The notes beneath the pieces were generated by a model, which worked only from the letters and a program-made list of their open reading frames with translations, searched no databases and was not told the DNA's origin. This document shows, piece after piece, positions 1-5,319 of a stretch of 5,319 bases of DNA (the first letter of the stretch is position 1; each line of letters opens with the position of its first letter). Position numbers and translations under genes: made by a program. Source of the DNA: Bacteroidota bacterium (lineage in GTDB: Bacteria; Bacteroidota; Bacteroidia; Chitinophagales; Chitinophagaceae); the NCBI GenBank assembly GCA_023429365.1, contig JAEYVW010000317.1, positions 1-5,319 on the forward strand, written 5' to 3'.

Positions 1-1343
1 GGCAGTGATGTCATTCTACGTATCGCTTCTTCAAGTGAGAGAACATTTTCTTCTCTTACATATTTTCCAAGCACTCTTGCATTGGTGCCGTAGCCACGCG
101 GATGTGGCATACCTGAATTAAACACACGGATACTTGCATCGCTTGCAAACATGTTGAAAGGGTACTGCATAATACGTTTTACATCCTCTTCGCCCATACC
201 ATGAAACACGGCACTGGCACCACCCGCGATCATGATATCGATCACTGTTTCCGCTTCAGCCTTCGCCTTATGCTTACGGCCTTTCATCAGGTTGATCTGC
301 TCGATGCTTTTTCCATTGTAAGTCGTATCGGGACGATGGTAAGCCACTACCGCATAACTGAAATGCTTTAGTTTTCTTTTCTTAAGCCTGCTCAGCATTT
401 CTTTGATCACATATTTTTTTACCTCGGGTCTTTGCAGCCTGGCTTTTATGGAATCCTGTCCGTCGGCAAGGATCTCATCCGGTATAAGTGTGCTGATAGA
501 AGTACTGCTTGCAGTATAAGGATATTGATCGATCGTGACATCAATACCCTCTTCCCTGGCTTTTTTTACCATGCCCAGCGTTTCTTTACTTCTTCCCCAG
601 TTTTGCTGACCGCTAAGCTTGAAATGCGAGATCTCGACCGGGATCTTTGCTTCACGACCGATTGTCAACGCTTCTTCAATCGCTTCGACTACTTTATCAC
701 CTTCATTTCGCATGTGAGAAACATAAACGCCGTTGTATTTCGCTGCCTGTTTGGCCAGGCCAACGATCTCCGGTGTTTTGGTATAAGTGCCGGGGATATA
801 GATCAGCCCGGTTGACATACCAACTGCGCCATCCTTCATGGCTTTATCTACAAGCGCTTCCATCTTTTGCTGTTCTTCGGTGGTGGCGTCGCGGTTGGCA
901 CGGCCCATCACGGCCTTGCGTACATCATTATGACCGATCAGGCTGGCTACATTAATGGAAAGTTTGATGGAATCAATGGTGTTGAGATATTTTCCAATGT
1001 CGACATTCGACTGGCCACAGTTACCGGTAATGCAGGTAGTGACTCCATCATAAATAAAACTCTGCGCCATTGGATCGCGTGCTTCATCGTCTTCAATATG
1101 CGTATGCACATCAATAAAACCCGGCGACACGATCATATTGGAAGCATAAATGGTTTTACCCGCGGAATAATTCAATTGCCGCCCGATGGCTACGATCCTG
1201 CCATTCTTTATGGCAAGATCACCATAATACCAGTTGTTGCCCGTACCATCGATAATCCTGCCATTACGGATCAGGAGATCACAGCTGGGTTGTTGCGAAA
1301 AAACTGTTACAGGAATTAGAAGCAGCAGGAGTATCTTTTTCAT
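1..1343 (-). CDS. Secreted D-aminoacylase-type amidohydrolase (N-acyl-D-amino-acid deacylase family), 3' end cut by window
   Basis: Partial gene: 447 complete codons are present and the C-terminus lies beyond position 1. Seen: an N-terminal signal peptide (MKK, Leu-rich core at residues 4-10, likely cleavage after S16 in VFS-QQ); a small beta domain with NGRIIDGTG at 27-35; H80-T-H82 after PGFID; GNCG with C109; GHND at 137-140; STGL at 177-180; SHMRNEG with H210; SHFK with H240; DQYPYTASST at 272-281; ASDAS with D402; and HPRGYGT at 414-420. Known for the family: the two HxH histidines, the Cys, two later His (30 residues apart, as here) and a late Asp form the zinc centre that hydrolyses N-acyl-D-amino acids to a free D-amino acid and an acid. 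Inferred: a periplasmic enzyme with an intact metal centre. The family is often about 480-550 aa, so a modest C-terminal part is missing. Start: an in-frame TAA at 1355-1353 lies just upstream with no other start between. Exact substrate is unknown; other N-acyl amino acids or dipeptides are possible. It is the last gene of a four-gene minus-strand series, 141 bp after the TPR gene. Confidence 0.93.
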   Translation of the reverse strand, partial: MKKILLLLLIPVTVFSQQPSCDLLIRNGRIIDGTGNNWYYGDLAIKNGRIVAIGRQLNYSAGKTIYASNMIVSPGFIDVHTHIEDDEARDPMAQSFIYDGVTTCITGNCGQSNVDIGKYLNTIDSIKLSINVASLIGHNDVRKAVMGRANRDATTEEQQKMEALVDKAMKDGAVGMSTGLIYIPGTYTKTPEIVGLAKQAAKYNGVYVSHMRNEGDKVVEAIEEALTIGREAKIPVEISHFKLSGQQNWGRSKETLGMVKKAREEGIDVTIDQYPYTASSTSISTLIPDEILADGQDSIKARLQRPEVKKYVIKEMLSRLKKRKLKHFSYAVVAYHRPDTTYNGKSIEQINLMKGRKHKAKAEAETVIDIMIAGGASAVFHGMGEEDVKRIMQYPFNMFASDASIRVFNSGMPHPRGYGTNARVLGKYVREENVLSLEEAIRRMTSL

Positions 1344-1417
1344 TCCCGCAATTTAAGAAAAAGGGGAATCCTTATTTTATTCGTATGATGTATGGCCGTA
1401 ATAAGAGGAAGTTTCCC

Positions 1418-1446
1418 CAAATCAATTTGCACATGCAGCCCGCAAA
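1418..1446 (-). promoter_or_regulatory. Candidate Bacteroidota-type promoter for the amidohydrolase gene
   Basis: On the minus strand, TTTG (1446-1443) is followed after 17 bases by TTGATTTG (1425-1418). The second matches the Bacteroidota -7 consensus TAnnTTTG at five of six fixed bases, and the first matches the -33 TTTG/TTG. The spacing is at the short end of the range reported for Flavobacterium-type promoters. A transcript from here would have a leader of roughly 65-70 nt before the ATG at 1343. Motifs this short arise by chance, so this is only a candidate. Confidence 0.27.
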
Positions 1447-1457
1447 AAACTGCACTC

Positions 1458-1484
1458 ATCCGTGTAATCTGTGAAATCCGTGGC
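1458..1484. repeat. Three tandem 9-bp units (ATCYGTGNN) directly behind the TPR gene stop
   Basis: Three head-to-tail 9-bp units are visible on the plus strand: ATCCGTGTA (1458-1466), ATCTGTGAA (1467-1475) and ATCCGTGGC (1476-1484). They share ATC-Y-GTG. The array ends exactly at the base before the TPR gene stop codon (1487-1485), so on the coding strand it reads CCACGGAT-TTCACAGAT-TACACGGAT right after the TAA. The motif resembles short intergenic 'CCACGGATTTCACAGATTACACGGAT'-style repeats that I recall from many genomes of several phyla, Bacteroidota among them; this comes from memory and was not searched. Function is unknown; there is no hairpin or T-tract that would make it a terminator. 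Confidence 0.55.
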
Positions 1485-3038
1485 TTACAAAGAAGCCTGC
1501 ATCTTTCCCGCGTTCAGTTTTCCTGCCAATGCCAGTCGCCTGTTTGGTGCCAGCTCGAGTGATCTTTCGAATTGCAACAAAGCTTCCACGGGACGATTCA
1601 CCGACAAGAGCCAGTCGCCGTATAGTTCAAAAGAAGGTATGGCCACCTGCGGAGGACCGTAGGCATAACTTGTTTTGTTTTCGATATCTGTAGCAAGCTT
1701 GAAGTATTTTTCTGCTTCGTTATTATTATTTGAAAGCAGTGCCAGCATGGCCCTTAGTTCCAGTTCCATGATCTCAGTTTTTTCAAGATCCCCCTGTGTG
1801 GCAATGCTGCGATTGATATTACCACAAACCCGGATGCCTTTATCACTGATCTTTTGCTGCTCCACCAGCCGTTCTCCAGCCATTTTTGTGATGACGCGGT
1901 TCAATTCCGCGGCGTCTTTCATATGGTAAGCACGCATGCCAGTGATGAAATAATCCTTGGCGCGTGTCATAATGTTCAAATCATTGTTTTGAAAACTTAT
2001 AGCGGCCATCGGTGACAGGTAATCTTTCGTCTCGGCCAGGTAGGTTGAGCGCAGCAGGATCATATGCGCCCTGGCTAAAGGACTGGGAAGTTCCGTACAG
2101 TATTGTTGCATACTGTCTACCATGCTCCGCGCTTTTTCACGGTTACCATTTTGAAGTTCGCCGTATTGCAACCAATGCCAGGAATGATATCCGAGCGCAT
2201 TATTATTTAATTGCTTTCTTGCTTTTCTTTCTCTCTCCGCGTTCCAGGAAACGATATTGCTGCTGACAACCTTATCCCACATGCCCAGGGCCAGGTAAAT
2301 ATGTGTAGGCATATGCAGGGCGTGACCAGCATCAGGCGCCACTACGGCGTATTTGTCTGCAGCAGCCAGGGCACGTGCTGCATGGTCGGGATCATCAAAA
2401 GCATGGATGAGGTAATGCAGTGCGCCGGGATGTTTTGGATTTCGATCCAGCACCTCTTTAGCTATCTCAGCAGCCTGTTCCAGCACTGGTGTTTGTCTGC
2501 CGGTAAGACCCCACCCAATAAGTGATAAGCTATAGAAAGAAGCTATTTCATTATTGCCGGGATATTTATTGTACAATGTTTTCATGTACGCGGCATAGCT
2601 GCTGTCTCTCTCGGATTTGTTTCCCTTGCCATAAAGGATGTTGACACCCATGATAAGATCTTTCTCCAGTTCCGTTTTGGCAAGCGCATTCCTATCTGCT
2701 GGCTCCTGTGCCAGGACCTTTAAGATCCGGTTGCCCTGGTCATAATCCTGTTCTCTCCACAGTGTATGATTATTGGTCATCGCTTCGCCCCAATAAGCCA
2801 TTACAAAACCGGGATCGATCTTTCTTGCCTGCTGGAATTCTTCAGCAGCGTCTTCATATTCGAAACTGTGCAGATAGAGTAAGCCCTTTTTAAAATAAGG
2901 CTGTGCCTCGGCCTTACCGGTTGCGGTAAAACTGATATCACCTAATTGTGTTTTTGAAGATTTATTGTTGGTATAACAACTAAAGAGTAGAAGCAGGATA
3001 GCGGTTATACTTACTGTAGTGAGGCGGACAGGTTGCAT
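1485..3038 (-). CDS. TPR-repeat lipoprotein with a conserved histidine-rich core, 517 aa
   Basis: Function unknown; I recognise the family style (large TPR proteins annotated only as 'tetratricopeptide repeat protein'). Seen: a lipoprotein signal with a hydrophobic core at residues 6-19 and lipobox-like L18-F-S-C21, so C21 would be lipidated; no acidic run follows the Cys, so surface export is not indicated. Two TPR motifs fit the consensus: residues 45-78 (G52, A64, F68, A71, P76) and 467-500 (G474, A486, F490, P498). The middle is helical and holds a distinctive block: H203, H208-YLI-H212, DD at 215-216, H219, then H239-AL-H242-MPT-H246, and H285/H288 (GYHSWHW). Inferred: an envelope-anchored solenoid facing the periplasm, with His/Asp clusters that could be structural or bind a metal. 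Start: an in-frame TGA at 3044-3042 directly precedes it, leaving ATG 3038 as the first start. It lies 84 bp after the permease stop; no strong Shine-Dalgarno or -7 box was found upstream. Reading frame intact. Confidence 0.93.
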   Translation of the reverse strand: MQPVRLTTVSITAILLLLFSCYTNNKSSKTQLGDISFTATGKAEAQPYFKKGLLYLHSFEYEDAAEEFQQARKIDPGFVMAYWGEAMTNNHTLWREQDYDQGNRILKVLAQEPADRNALAKTELEKDLIMGVNILYGKGNKSERDSSYAAYMKTLYNKYPGNNEIASFYSLSLIGWGLTGRQTPVLEQAAEIAKEVLDRNPKHPGALHYLIHAFDDPDHAARALAAADKYAVVAPDAGHALHMPTHIYLALGMWDKVVSSNIVSWNAERERKARKQLNNNALGYHSWHWLQYGELQNGNREKARSMVDSMQQYCTELPSPLARAHMILLRSTYLAETKDYLSPMAAISFQNNDLNIMTRAKDYFITGMRAYHMKDAAELNRVITKMAGERLVEQQKISDKGIRVCGNINRSIATQGDLEKTEIMELELRAMLALLSNNNNEAEKYFKLATDIENKTSYAYGPPQVAIPSFELYGDWLLSVNRPVEALLQFERSLELAPNRRLALAGKLNAGKMQASL

Positions 3039-3122
3039 AACTCAAGGTTTTAAGTCATTCAAGTTACGATATTTTGAATTATGAGGTAAACTGCGGGTCA
3101 CGAACGAATGGGCGGTGACTTA

Positions 3123-4421
3123 TCATGCTTTAAGTGGAGGCGAGCTTGTTTTATTCATAGCAAACAACCTCTGCAAAAAGTATATACCAATACCAATCAG
3201 CATACACACCAGTACATCCCAGGCTTCGCTGAGTTTGAGCGCCGATAATAACCAGATGGCAAGGGCAATGCCGATACCCGCGAACCAGTAACCAAAGCGC
3301 AGCCTGAAATAGTTCTTCGGGCCTTTGTCTTTTAATCTTAGCCGGATCATTGACAGGCATACCATCAGGTACACCAACACACGGATAATAGAGCCAATGG
3401 TGAGTGCAGCGAAAAATGACCAGACCAGTGAGACAATTGTTGTTACACCGATAAACAAAAGCAGGGACCATGTCGGTGTAAGGTGCACGGGATTGACATA
3501 GGAAAACAATTTCGGAAACTGTTTTTCACTGCTCAGGGCAAAAGGTAAACGAGAGCCACCGAGGACAATAGCATTTAAAGTGCCGGAGATCGATACCAGG
3601 GCGCCGATGGCGATGATGATACCACCGGTATTTCCCATAAAACCCGTAGCTGCTTCAGCCAATGGTTTTTCGGAGCTGGCCAGTGATGGATGTGTACCAA
3701 TAGATACGAGTTGAATAAGACAATAGAATATCGTGACAATTATGGCTGCCGTAATCAACGCAAAAGGAAGATTTTTTCGAGGGTCCCTGATCTCTCCTGA
3801 ATTGATAAGCACAGATTCGAATCCTCCAAAAGCGAAAACCAAAAGCAACACTGATGTAGAAAAAGAAGAAAAAGATGGTAAACCGGTAGAGACAAGCAGG
3901 TCTGGCTGAAGATTGAAAAGGCCAATAATTATGAATGCCGTTAGCGGAAGCAATTTTGCAATGGTCAGTATATTATTTACCCGTGTTGAATTTTTTACGC
4001 CGATATGATTGATATAGGCAATAATCGAAGTAAGCAACAGTATACAAAGTGCTCTTGGAATTTTTTCGCTAAATAGCGGGTTAAAAAAAGACAGGTAGAT
4101 CACCAGCAGGTTGATCAAGGTAGCGTAATTAAAAATACGACTCAGCAATAGCAGCCAGCCGGTCATGAAGGCGGGGAATTTGCCCAAGCCTTTTAAGGCA
4201 TAGAGATAAGGTCCGCCGGTTTTATCGAAACGCGAACTCACTTCCGCAAAACAAAGAATGAAAACAAGCACCACTATTGCACATACCGCAAAGGCCAGCA
4301 GGCTATAAACACCGGATAGTCCAAATATCTTTGAAGGCAGGCCAAAAATCCCCGCACCAATAATGCTGTTGATCACCAGTAAGACGAGATCCCATTTAGT
4401 TATACTTCGGTTGAGCATCAT
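3123..4421 (-). CDS. APC-family amino acid permease, 12 TM, 432 aa
   Basis: Predicted inner-membrane secondary transporter of the amino acid-polyamine-organocation (APC, COG0531-type) superfamily. Seen: IIGAGIFGLP at residues 20-29, the unwound TM1 glycine motif that binds the amino acid backbone in this fold; FAEVSSRF at 58-65 then GGPYLYA at 69-75 after TM2; FAFGGFES at 196-203 in TM6 with SGEIRDPRKNLP at 208-219 after it; SGTLNA at 279-284 and SRLPFALS at 290-297 in and after TM8. Twelve hydrophobic segments can be counted: about 10-30, 38-60, 82-112, 121-140, 149-170, 188-206, 219-241, 266-288, 317-333, 335-360, 375-396 and 399-419. The length is normal for the family, with a short C-terminal tail. 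Substrate cannot be read from sequence; neutral or small amino acids are typical. ATG occurs twice in a row (4421 and 4418); an in-frame TAA at 4427-4425 fixes the start to one of them. A GGGAG lies about 14 bases upstream, too far for a good Shine-Dalgarno. Its position between the 181-aa gene and the TPR/amidohydrolase genes permits a role in taking up released amino acids, but that is inference. Confidence 0.95.
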   Translation of the reverse strand: MMLNRSITKWDLVLLVINSIIGAGIFGLPSKIFGLSGVYSLLAFAVCAIVVLVFILCFAEVSSRFDKTGGPYLYALKGLGKFPAFMTGWLLLLSRIFNYATLINLLVIYLSFFNPLFSEKIPRALCILLLTSIIAYINHIGVKNSTRVNNILTIAKLLPLTAFIIIGLFNLQPDLLVSTGLPSFSSFSTSVLLLVFAFGGFESVLINSGEIRDPRKNLPFALITAAIIVTIFYCLIQLVSIGTHPSLASSEKPLAEAATGFMGNTGGIIIAIGALVSISGTLNAIVLGGSRLPFALSSEKQFPKLFSYVNPVHLTPTWSLLLFIGVTTIVSLVWSFFAALTIGSIIRVLVYLMVCLSMIRLRLKDKGPKNYFRLRFGYWFAGIGIALAIWLLSALKLSEAWDVLVCMLIGIGIYFLQRLFAMNKTSSPPLKA

Positions 4422-4483
4422 TGGTTAGTATTATTCTCCCGCTTCCATTTTTGCCTAATGGTATAAGTTATTGTTGTTAATGA

Positions 4484-4501
4484 TGTAATTTGCTAATTAC
4501 A
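4484..4501. repeat. Perfect 7-bp A/T-rich inverted repeat in the gap before the permease
   Basis: TGTAATT (4484-4490), a 4-base centre TGCT, then AATTACA (4495-4501), a perfect 7-bp dyad. It lies 11 bp past the stop of the 181-aa gene and about 62 bp before the permease start. Each arm has a single G:C pair and no T-run follows on the minus strand, so it is a poor intrinsic terminator. It could be an operator-type dyad for the permease, a weak RNA hairpin, or chance in A/T-rich DNA. Confidence 0.35.
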
Positions 4502-4512
4502 AACTACTGACC

Positions 4513-5058
4513 TCAGTCTTCCCTGCTTCCTTTCTCACCTACAAACCAATGTTCTTTGTTTTTGAAAAGCACGTTGAATGTAGTCAGCGAGCCATAGCAT
4601 CGCGTAATATATTGCTGAAGATTTACTTTCTCTTCGTCAGCCAGTTTTTTGTTGCTGTTAATATTTTGTTCGAGTACACGCAGCCTGTCGCGTAGCATCA
4701 CGATTTTATGGAAAAAATCTTCTATGGGAATCTCTTTTGGCTTCAGGCTTTTATCTGCTGGCTGCAGTAGTAATATGCCTTTGATCCATTTATCACCTAG
4801 GGGAACGTTTTCGGTAACTCCGCCCCAGAGGCGCAGAATTCTGAGCAGCGAACGTTCCAGGTCCGAATTGGTTTCGATTTCTTCGGTTACATTTTCAGGA
4901 ATGATCTCTTCCAGTTTGGGATCAGTTTTCTCGATCTCCTTGATCCCATGGTTGATAAAGGAAATAAAGTAGGTGGCATATCGAATTCCGACTATCACAC
5001 CGGGCCCGAACTGGGTGTGTTGCAGCCTTGTGCCAATACCGAGGGTGGTTGGTTCCAT
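4513..5058 (-). CDS. Conserved hypothetical protein with N-terminal Tudor/SH3-like (PcrA/UvrD C-terminal-like) segment, 181 aa
   Basis: No established function known to me. Seen: no signal peptide or TM segment, so cytoplasmic. Residues 8-52 are a compact beta-rich unit: IGTRLQHTQFGPGVIVGI, then alternating hydrophobics (YATYFISFINHG) and IKEIEK. The pattern G-x-R-L/V-x-H-x-x-FG-x-G-x-V ... V/I-x-F ... G-x-K is that of the Tudor-like domain at the C-terminus of PcrA/UvrD helicases, which contacts RNA polymerase or nucleic acid. Residues 55-68 are an acidic linker; 68-181 are mostly helical, with amphipathic helices about 113-135 (HKIVMLRDRLRVLEQ) and 141-155, then a YGSLTTFNVLF block at 155-165 and a charged tail. 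Inferred: a small adaptor that joins a nucleic-acid or polymerase-binding domain to a helical module. Start: the first in-frame upstream stop is TAA at 5109-5107, and no ATG, GTG or TTG lies between it and ATG 5058. The start is preceded by eight T and no Shine-Dalgarno. It is the first gene of the minus-strand series and diverges from the gene at 5258. Confidence 0.88.
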   Translation of the reverse strand: MEPTTLGIGTRLQHTQFGPGVIVGIRYATYFISFINHGIKEIEKTDPKLEEIIPENVTEEIETNSDLERSLLRILRLWGGVTENVPLGDKWIKGILLLQPADKSLKPKEIPIEDFFHKIVMLRDRLRVLEQNINSNKKLADEEKVNLQQYITRCYGSLTTFNVLFKNKEHWFVGEKGSRED

Positions 5059-5075
5059 ATTAAAAAAAATTTCGT

Positions 5076-5114
5076 AGGCTAAATGTAGAAAAACTTGCTC
5101 AGTAATTTAAGCCT
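5076..5114. repeat. Imperfect inverted repeat in the divergent intergenic region
   Basis: AGGCTAAAT (5076-5084) and ATTTAAGCCT (5105-5114) are inverted copies differing by one extra A in the second arm, with 20 bases between them. The left arm overlaps TACATTTA on the minus strand (5087-5080), which matches the -7 consensus TAnnTTTG at five of six fixed bases and lies about 22 bases before the ATG at 5058. No -33 TTG sits at a proper distance, so the promoter reading is weak. An operator over the promoter of the 181-aa gene is possible; chance is equally plausible. Confidence 0.22.
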
Positions 5115-5257
5115 CAAAAGCTCATTTACAAATATGTGTTTTAAAGTCTGTAATAAAGATGTCAAACTAATCTAAAAGAAGTCGATTGTAGCCAGTGCGG
5201 CATGATATTTATACCAATTAGTGGTGTTCACGATTTCTAAACTTTAAAATATCAGTT

Positions 5258-5319
5258 ATGCAAAGAAAAGGATTGGGTCTGCTTTTAGCAGCCGCAGCAG
5301 CTTATGGAGCTTATCGTTA
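5258..5319 (+). CDS. Start of a small membrane-anchored or secreted protein, cut by window end
   Basis: Only 20 complete codons are visible. They encode a basic N-terminus (MQRKG) followed by a hydrophobic, alanine-rich stretch (LGLLLAAAAAYGAY) and then Arg. This is a signal anchor or a single N-terminal TM segment. It resembles small (about 50-60 aa) hypothetical proteins that I recall from Chitinophagaceae, with the same basic-then-hydrophobic opening and a charged helical tail; this is memory-based and unverified. Start: an in-frame TAG at 5219-5221 lies upstream with no ATG, GTG or TTG between, so ATG 5258 is the only choice. The leader is A/T-rich without a clear Shine-Dalgarno (CTTTAAAATATCAGTT), as for its neighbours. 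It is divergent from the 181-aa gene with 199 bp between the starts. Confidence 0.62.
   Translation, partial: MQRKGLGLLLAAAAAYGAYR

Noticed and set aside
432..1319. Three overlapping plus-strand open frames (432-815, 647-955, 867-1319)
   Set aside because: They are antisense to the amidohydrolase, whose motifs run without break through the whole interval. Their translations are low in pattern, with no recognisable domain.
1419..1456. CAAAT-CA-ATTTG and TGCAG ... CTGCA short dyads in the gap before the amidohydrolase
   Set aside because: Five-base arms in a biased sequence are expected by chance, and neither has a terminator T-tract in the right place.
1471..2893. Plus-strand open frames within the TPR gene (1471-1662, 1675-1929, 2012-2266, 2211-2525, 2708-2893)
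   Set aside because: All lie opposite an intact 517-codon lipoprotein gene with exact TPR motifs; their Ser/Cys/Arg-rich translations look like antisense artefacts.
3097..3119. GTCAC ... GTGAC inverted repeat between the permease stop and the TPR gene, considered as a terminator
   Set aside because: Only a 5-bp stem around a 13-base loop and no T-run on the minus strand; below what I would call a terminator.
3151..3471. Minus-strand 106-codon open frame inside the permease gene
   Set aside because: It is an out-of-frame shadow of the permease TM9-TM12 region, whose correct frame is uninterrupted.
4649..4972. Plus-strand 107-codon open frame opposite the 181-aa gene
   Set aside because: Serine-rich antisense translation without a domain; the minus-strand frame has clear domain patterning.
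5186..5213. TTG-N17-TATTTATA as a promoter for the small plus-strand gene
   Set aside because: The -7 part matches only four of six fixed consensus bases, too weak to list as a feature.
1..5319. Defence system, mobile element, CRISPR or RNA gene
   Set aside because: No regularly spaced repeats, terminal inverted repeats, transposase/integrase/nuclease motifs, or tRNA-like cloverleaf were found on either strand; every gene present is explained by housekeeping or envelope-type families or by a conserved hypothetical.

Overview
The window looks like an ordinary chromosomal segment of a Bacteroidota bacterium, most likely of the Chitinophagaceae/Sphingobacteriia type. The reasons are: start codons without convincing Shine-Dalgarno sites and with A/T-rich leaders, a TPR lipoprotein and a secreted D-aminoacylase-type amidohydrolase of the kinds common in that phylum, and two proteins (181 aa, and a small partial one) whose sequences resemble families I associate with it. 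The phylum call is an inference from protein style and gene-start structure; no rRNA or other marker is present.

Layout: four genes lie on the minus strand and are transcribed from right to left. They are a 181-aa protein with an N-terminal Tudor/SH3-like segment (5058 to 4513), a 12-TM APC-family amino acid permease (4421 to 3123), a 517-aa TPR lipoprotein (3038 to 1485), and a secreted N-acyl-D-amino-acid deacylase-like amidohydrolase (1343 to beyond position 1; its C-terminus lies outside the window). The gaps between them are 91, 84 and 141 bp. At the right edge a small gene starts on the plus strand (5258 onward, cut after 20 codons), so 5059-5257 is a divergent intergenic region. Each of the five starts has an in-frame stop a short way upstream and no usable start between, so the start calls are firm.

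How the genes could fit together: the amidohydrolase is predicted to be exported and to release free amino acids from N-acyl-D-amino acids or related peptides in the periplasm. The permease could carry released amino acids across the inner membrane. The TPR lipoprotein would be an envelope scaffold or enzyme of unknown role. That link rests only on proximity and common strand; the gaps are wide enough for separate transcription. The 181-aa protein looks cytoplasmic and possibly nucleic-acid or polymerase associated, and need not belong to the same process.

Non-coding signals are modest: three tandem 9-bp units directly behind the TPR gene stop, one candidate Bacteroidota-type promoter before the amidohydrolase, a 7-bp A/T-rich dyad between the 181-aa gene and the permease, and an imperfect dyad in the divergent region. 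I see no tRNA, rRNA, CRISPR array, transposase, integrase, phage gene, toxin-antitoxin pair or recognisable defence system. No gap without a gene exceeds 300 bp. I do not find a clear new biological system; the most worthwhile items are the stand-alone Tudor-like protein and the histidine-rich core of the TPR lipoprotein.
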